DNA of 64,000 nt from Congeria kusceri (taxonomy: Eukaryota > Mollusca > Bivalvia > Myida > Dreissenidae): contig CM051033.1 in NCBI GenBank assembly GCA_027627225.1, positions 52,672,410 to 52,736,409 of the forward strand. Direction: 5' to 3'. This document shows positions 60,432 through 64,000 of the stretch, piece by piece (position 1 is the stretch's first letter; each line of letters opens with the position of its first letter). Under the pieces are notes generated by a model. That model ran no database searches and was not told the origin of the DNA. It saw only the letters and a list, made by a program, of their open reading frames with translations. Position numbers and translations under genes: made by a program.

Positions 60432-60686
60432 TCTAAGTATGTGCAATATCCCAATGATGGCAGTATAGAGGATTTGGATAGATTTTTAGAAAAGTCACGA
60501 ATGGAACTCAGAGAAGAGATAGAGAGCCTTGGTTCTAATGTTGAGACACTTATTTCAGTCGATGAATATATGGATAATTCAAATCATACAAGGGCTTTGA
60601 GTATCAAATATATTAGATCTCCCCAGCCATCACAGGACAACGAATATGACTTAAGATATGCACGACAAACACCTGTGGCCCAGTAG
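60432..60686 (+). CDS. Putative last coding exon of an unrecognised protein
   Basis: After an AACTTAACAG acceptor (ends 60431) an open frame of 84 codons runs to TAG (60684-60686). It is acidic and charged, with a helical stretch DLDRFLEKSRMELREEIESL (about residues 13-32), a Ser/Asn-rich part with DEYMDNSN, and a tail QDNEYDLRYARQTPVAQ. Composition and codon use look coding, unlike most frames nearby. Tyr motifs (YMDN, YDLRY) would suit a cytoplasmic signalling tail, but that is speculation. No homologue is recognised and no upstream exon was found. The last five codons and the 3' flank are duplicated downstream (61242 on). Confidence 0.4.
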   Translation, partial: SKYVQYPNDGSIEDLDRFLEKSRMELREEIESLGSNVETLISVDEYMDNSNHTRALSIKYIRSPQPSQDNEYDLRYARQTPVAQ

Positions 60687-61832
60687 ATTTTTAACGACAC
60701 TAGTGCATTGTTACACTTTTTAATCTGGATTGCTTTTTGGAAAGCTTGGATTGAGTTTAATGACACTTTAGCGGGAAACGGTTTGGTCGTTTGGACATTG
60801 ATTGTCAATTTACATGAATTTGTCTTTTATGTTAAAGAGGAATAATTGCACTGTATTGTTTTCTATTTATTTGTAAAAGTGTAATAGTTAACATGTACAG
60901 AATGTTAATGTCATATGTTTTCGCGGGCATTTGAAATGACAGCAGCCTTCTTCTAACATAATTTTATGAGTATGTATATTATATATAAATAACGCACATT
61001 TAAATAATGCATGGCAGTTTAACTTGCAGAACACATAAGGTTACAGAGAGGAGCGAAAGAGGCTGTTATACACTCAATTCCATAAATAGGATGTTGTTCT
61101 GAGTTATGAGTGTACTGATGTTATTAGCAGTCAACAGAATGTTTATGACATGGTAGACTATAAATAGCCAAAACGTATGATGCCTTGGTGGTTCATATAA
61201 GTCAGTAGGCTACAAATAGCGCCCAACGTAAAATAAACCACACCTGTGGCCCAATAGATTTTTAACGAAATTAGTGTATTGTAATCCTTTTTCATCTGGA
61301 TTGCTTTTTTGAAAGCTCGGATTGAGTCACATGACACTTTAGCGGGAAACGGTTTGGTCGTTTGGACATTGATTGTCAATTTTCATGATTTGGTCTTTTA
61401 TGTTAAAGAGGAATAATTGCACTGTATTGTTTTCTATTTATTTGTAAAAGTTTAATAGTTAACATGTACAGAATGTTAATGTCATATGTTTTCGCGGGCA
61501 TTTGAAATGACAGCAGCCTTCTTCTAACATAATTTTATGAGTATTTATATTATATATAAATAACGCACATTTCAATAATGCCTGGAAGTTTAACTTGCAG
61601 AACACATAAGGTTACAGAGAGGAGCGAAAGAGGCTGTTATACACTCAATTCCACAAATAGGATGTAGTTCTGAGTTATGAGTGTACTGATGTTATTAGCA
61701 GTCAATATTACCTGGTAGACAATGTTTATGACATGGTAGACTATAAATAAATGTAGCCAAAACGTATGATGCCTTGGTGGTTCATATAAGTCAGTAGGCT
61801 ACAAATAGCGCCCAACGTAAAATAAACCACAC
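60671..61832 (+). repeat. 571-590 bp tandem duplication covering the exon end and its 3' flank
   Basis: Copy 1 60671-61241, copy 2 61242-61832. ACCTGTGGCCCARTAGATTT, GGTTTGGTCGTTTGGACATT and CATTTGAAATGACAGCAGCC are shared. Copy 2 has a 20-base insertion (about 61706-61725). The duplicated coding end keeps the sense TPVAQ-stop with CAG changed to CAA. Confidence 0.95.
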
Positions 61833-62392
61833 AACATCTGGGTCTGCTGCGGAAATAAGTTTTTGTTGGCCCGAGAGGACGTTGCGAGTCTTAGAGGTCA
61901 CCAATGTCGTTTTGCAGGAGAAAATGGGAGAGGACATTGCGAGTTTTGGAGGTCGACCAAGGTCGTTTCACGTGAACAGTAACATCTTAACACTAGTACT
62001 AGTATTCATCCGTACGGATTCAACATCACGTTAGACCTGGAGGATTCAACACCACGTTAGACCAGGATTTCAACATTACACTAATTTTTCAGTTATCACT
62101 GAACTGTGGACTTTTTCAGGGTACTCATTGTGTACAAACATTTTAAGTTCTAGGGGTCAAAACTATTACTTTCTGTCTACTGTGTGTGAATACTAATTTT
62201 TGCAGAATTATTGGATATATCAGTTGAGACTTATTTATATTATTTTACATTCTAAAACGGGGGGTGGGGTTGACAACTGTAATATCTTATATTTATCTGA
62301 ACTGTATATATTGTAAGTGTGTAAGAAGGAATTCACATCATTCCACTATTGCATGTTTAATAATTACCTGGTGCAGGTTCTAATAACAAATC
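61833..62392. other. No gene recognised
   Basis: Contains diverged direct repeats: GAGAGGACGTTGCGAGTCTT and GAGAGGACATTGCGAGTTTT (about 61873 and 61929), and GATTCAACA-CACGTTAGACC twice (about 62017 and 62043). Confidence 0.5.
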
Positions 62393-62889
62393 CTCCAAGT
62401 TTCAATTGCATTTCTGTCTCAGATCTTGATTAATTTTTAAAGTGCTGTTATTTCAAATACGCATGTAAACTATTTTATATTATTTTAGTTATTTAATCAA
62501 GTCGATTCATTGCAATTTTCCCACTCGTCTGAATTTGGCCAGGTTCAATTCTTCATTAAGTTTGTGTTTTGGAGGATCTCGATCTTTCGTCATAAAAGTG
62601 TTTTTATCTGGTTCATTTCTTGCGTTCTATTCCATTAGAATTCCAATTTTTAACTTGCATTTCTGTCTCAGATCTTGAATAATTTTTAAAGTGCTGCTAT
62701 TTCATATACGCATGTAAAATATTTTATATTACTTTAGTTATTTAATCAAGTCGATTCATTGCAATTTCCCCATTCGTCTGAATTTGGCCAGGTTGAATTC
62801 TTCATTAAGTTTGTGTTTTGGAGGATCTCGATCTTTCTTCTTAAAAGTGTTTTTATCTGGTTCATTTATTGCGTTCTATTCCATTAGAA
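62393..62889 (+). repeat. 249 bp tandem duplication
   Basis: GCATTTCTGTCTCAGATCTT at 62408 and 62657. The copies stay alike through GAATTTGGCCAGGTT and TGTTTTGGAGGATCTCG to TTCTATTCCATTAGAAT. Confidence 0.95.
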
Positions 62890-64000
62890 TCGATATTATT
62901 TCCTTGAGTTTGCTGGAATTTCGGCATAATTTTGACACCATTTCCTTTGACCTTGTGACCAAATATCGACCTTGACAATAACTTGACAATGTACATGTAG
63001 ATATTTATATACATGTACTATGGTCATTTGCTGTTTAGTAGAACTACGTAGCCTGATATCAATATTATATTGGTAGTTAGTTTAGTTAATTCTAAAGCCC
63101 AGATATAATAACATGCAACATTTGTTGATACATACAATTTTGAAATCAGGGAGAAATGAAACATTCACTATATGTTTCTGTTCTTGCTGATATTTTGTTA
63201 TTATGTGTGTAAATAAATATATTTAAACAGATAATAGACACACAATATAAAGTCAGATAAAGCATTATAGCTGTTTTATTCAGTATCTGTGTGAGATTAC
63301 GGTCAAAACAACATATTGGAAAGTATTTCATGGTTTACCGTATAACCCAATTTGTTTCTTATAAGCGCACCAATTTTATTGTGTTACCGTAAAATACTCA
63401 GTCAAACAAAATTAAATTAAAATTAAATTAACAAAAGAGAATTGAAAAAAAGCATGCGACTGCTGTATATAAAATAAATGTTTTGAATTCAAATAAATTG
63501 AAGTAAAGGTTAAAAAATAAATAAATAAATAATTCATTTTATTAAAATAATTTAATTAATTAATAATTTAGTTTAAAAAAGAATAAAAAGAAAATAAACA
63601 TTAATAGATAAATAAATAAATTATTATAGTGTGTATTATATTACACTACCAATATATATAAGTGAGTGCACTATTGATTTAAATATTGGACAAATTTAAT
63701 TTGAAAATTATTGGAGTGCTTAGTTTATTATTTGGTTTTTATGAAAGTGATTTTAGTGGAGTGATTTGAAAGTGAATTGGACAGCAAAGGCAGTCAACAA
63801 TTCTGATGTTGAATGCATAGTGAAATTATAGTGACAGATTTTATAAAAGGATACTAATTGATAGCATTTTGTTGGAACTGGAGAGTTTGTTGAAATTGTG
63901 TGATTGAACTTGATCTTTGAAGATGATTTGGACATCTTGTGGTGATGAAAACTTGTGTTGAATTTTGAACTTTATAGCAGTGTTGAGAAAAACAGTTGTG
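62890..64000. other. No gene recognised; AT-rich, TATA-like site near the right edge
   Basis: AATTAAA-type simple sequence at 63400-63610. ATATATATAAGTGAGTGC at about 63650 is TATA-like and is followed by about 340 bp of GT-rich text (repeated TTGTTGAAATTGTG and GTGTTGAATTTTG) to the window edge. It could be a leader or LTR of something beyond, but this is not shown. Confidence 0.3.

Overview
The window looks like AT-rich nuclear DNA from a bivalve mollusc. That is inferred from its repeat repertoire: long blocks of 130-180 bp tandem units ending in AACAAGAG and AGGTGAGCT modules, blocks ending in short runs of ACGGACGG-like sequence, and tRNA-like SINEs. A heterodont such as Dreissena would fit, but the species cannot be fixed from sequence alone. 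There is no bacterial gene layout. Apparent genes are intron-split, and most protein-coding sequence is decayed transposable-element sequence.

Layout. 1-4 kb: minus-strand Ty3/gypsy-type retrotransposon remnant (gag part, protease, RT, RNase H, integrase) broken by stops and frameshifts. 4-7.8 kb: minus-strand non-LTR retrotransposon (endonuclease and RT), split by a 2 kb tandem-repeat element at 4.32-6.28 kb. 8-10.7 kb: two tandem-repeat arrays and a CTG-rich tract. 12.75-19.25 kb: a 6.5 kb interval bounded by 32 bp inverted repeats and filled with nested repeats. 21-21.8 kb: a local duplication. 22.2-24.6 kb: the best host gene candidate, a minus-strand, multi-exon, single-pass membrane protein with one probable Ig-like domain. 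26.6-28.4 kb: a 140 bp tandem array. 31.6-32.0 kb: a tRNA-like SINE. 35.7-39.6 kb: a large tandem element sharing its ends with the 4.3 kb element. 40.6-40.9 kb: a possible Ig-like exon. 43.4-44.6 kb: a decayed transposase-like gene. 48.4-52.75 kb: a third tandem element carrying a 2.8 kb inverted-repeat element with CpG-rich ends and a 13 x 54 bp minisatellite. 52.75-54.8 kb: a plus-strand L1/Tx1-like LINE remnant. 57.7 kb: a MITE. 60.4-61.8 kb: a possible last coding exon whose end is tandemly duplicated. 62.4-62.9 kb: a 249 bp duplication.

The most striking structure is modular. Two large elements (4.3 and 35.7 kb) share terminal modules, including a terminal hairpin, but carry unrelated tandem cores; a third (ending at 52.75 kb) shares at least one terminus. 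This resembles Helentron-associated/pearl-type non-autonomous elements known from bivalves. Everything here was read by eye. Exon borders are inferred from GT/AG sites and phase, and family names come from motif recognition, not database searches.
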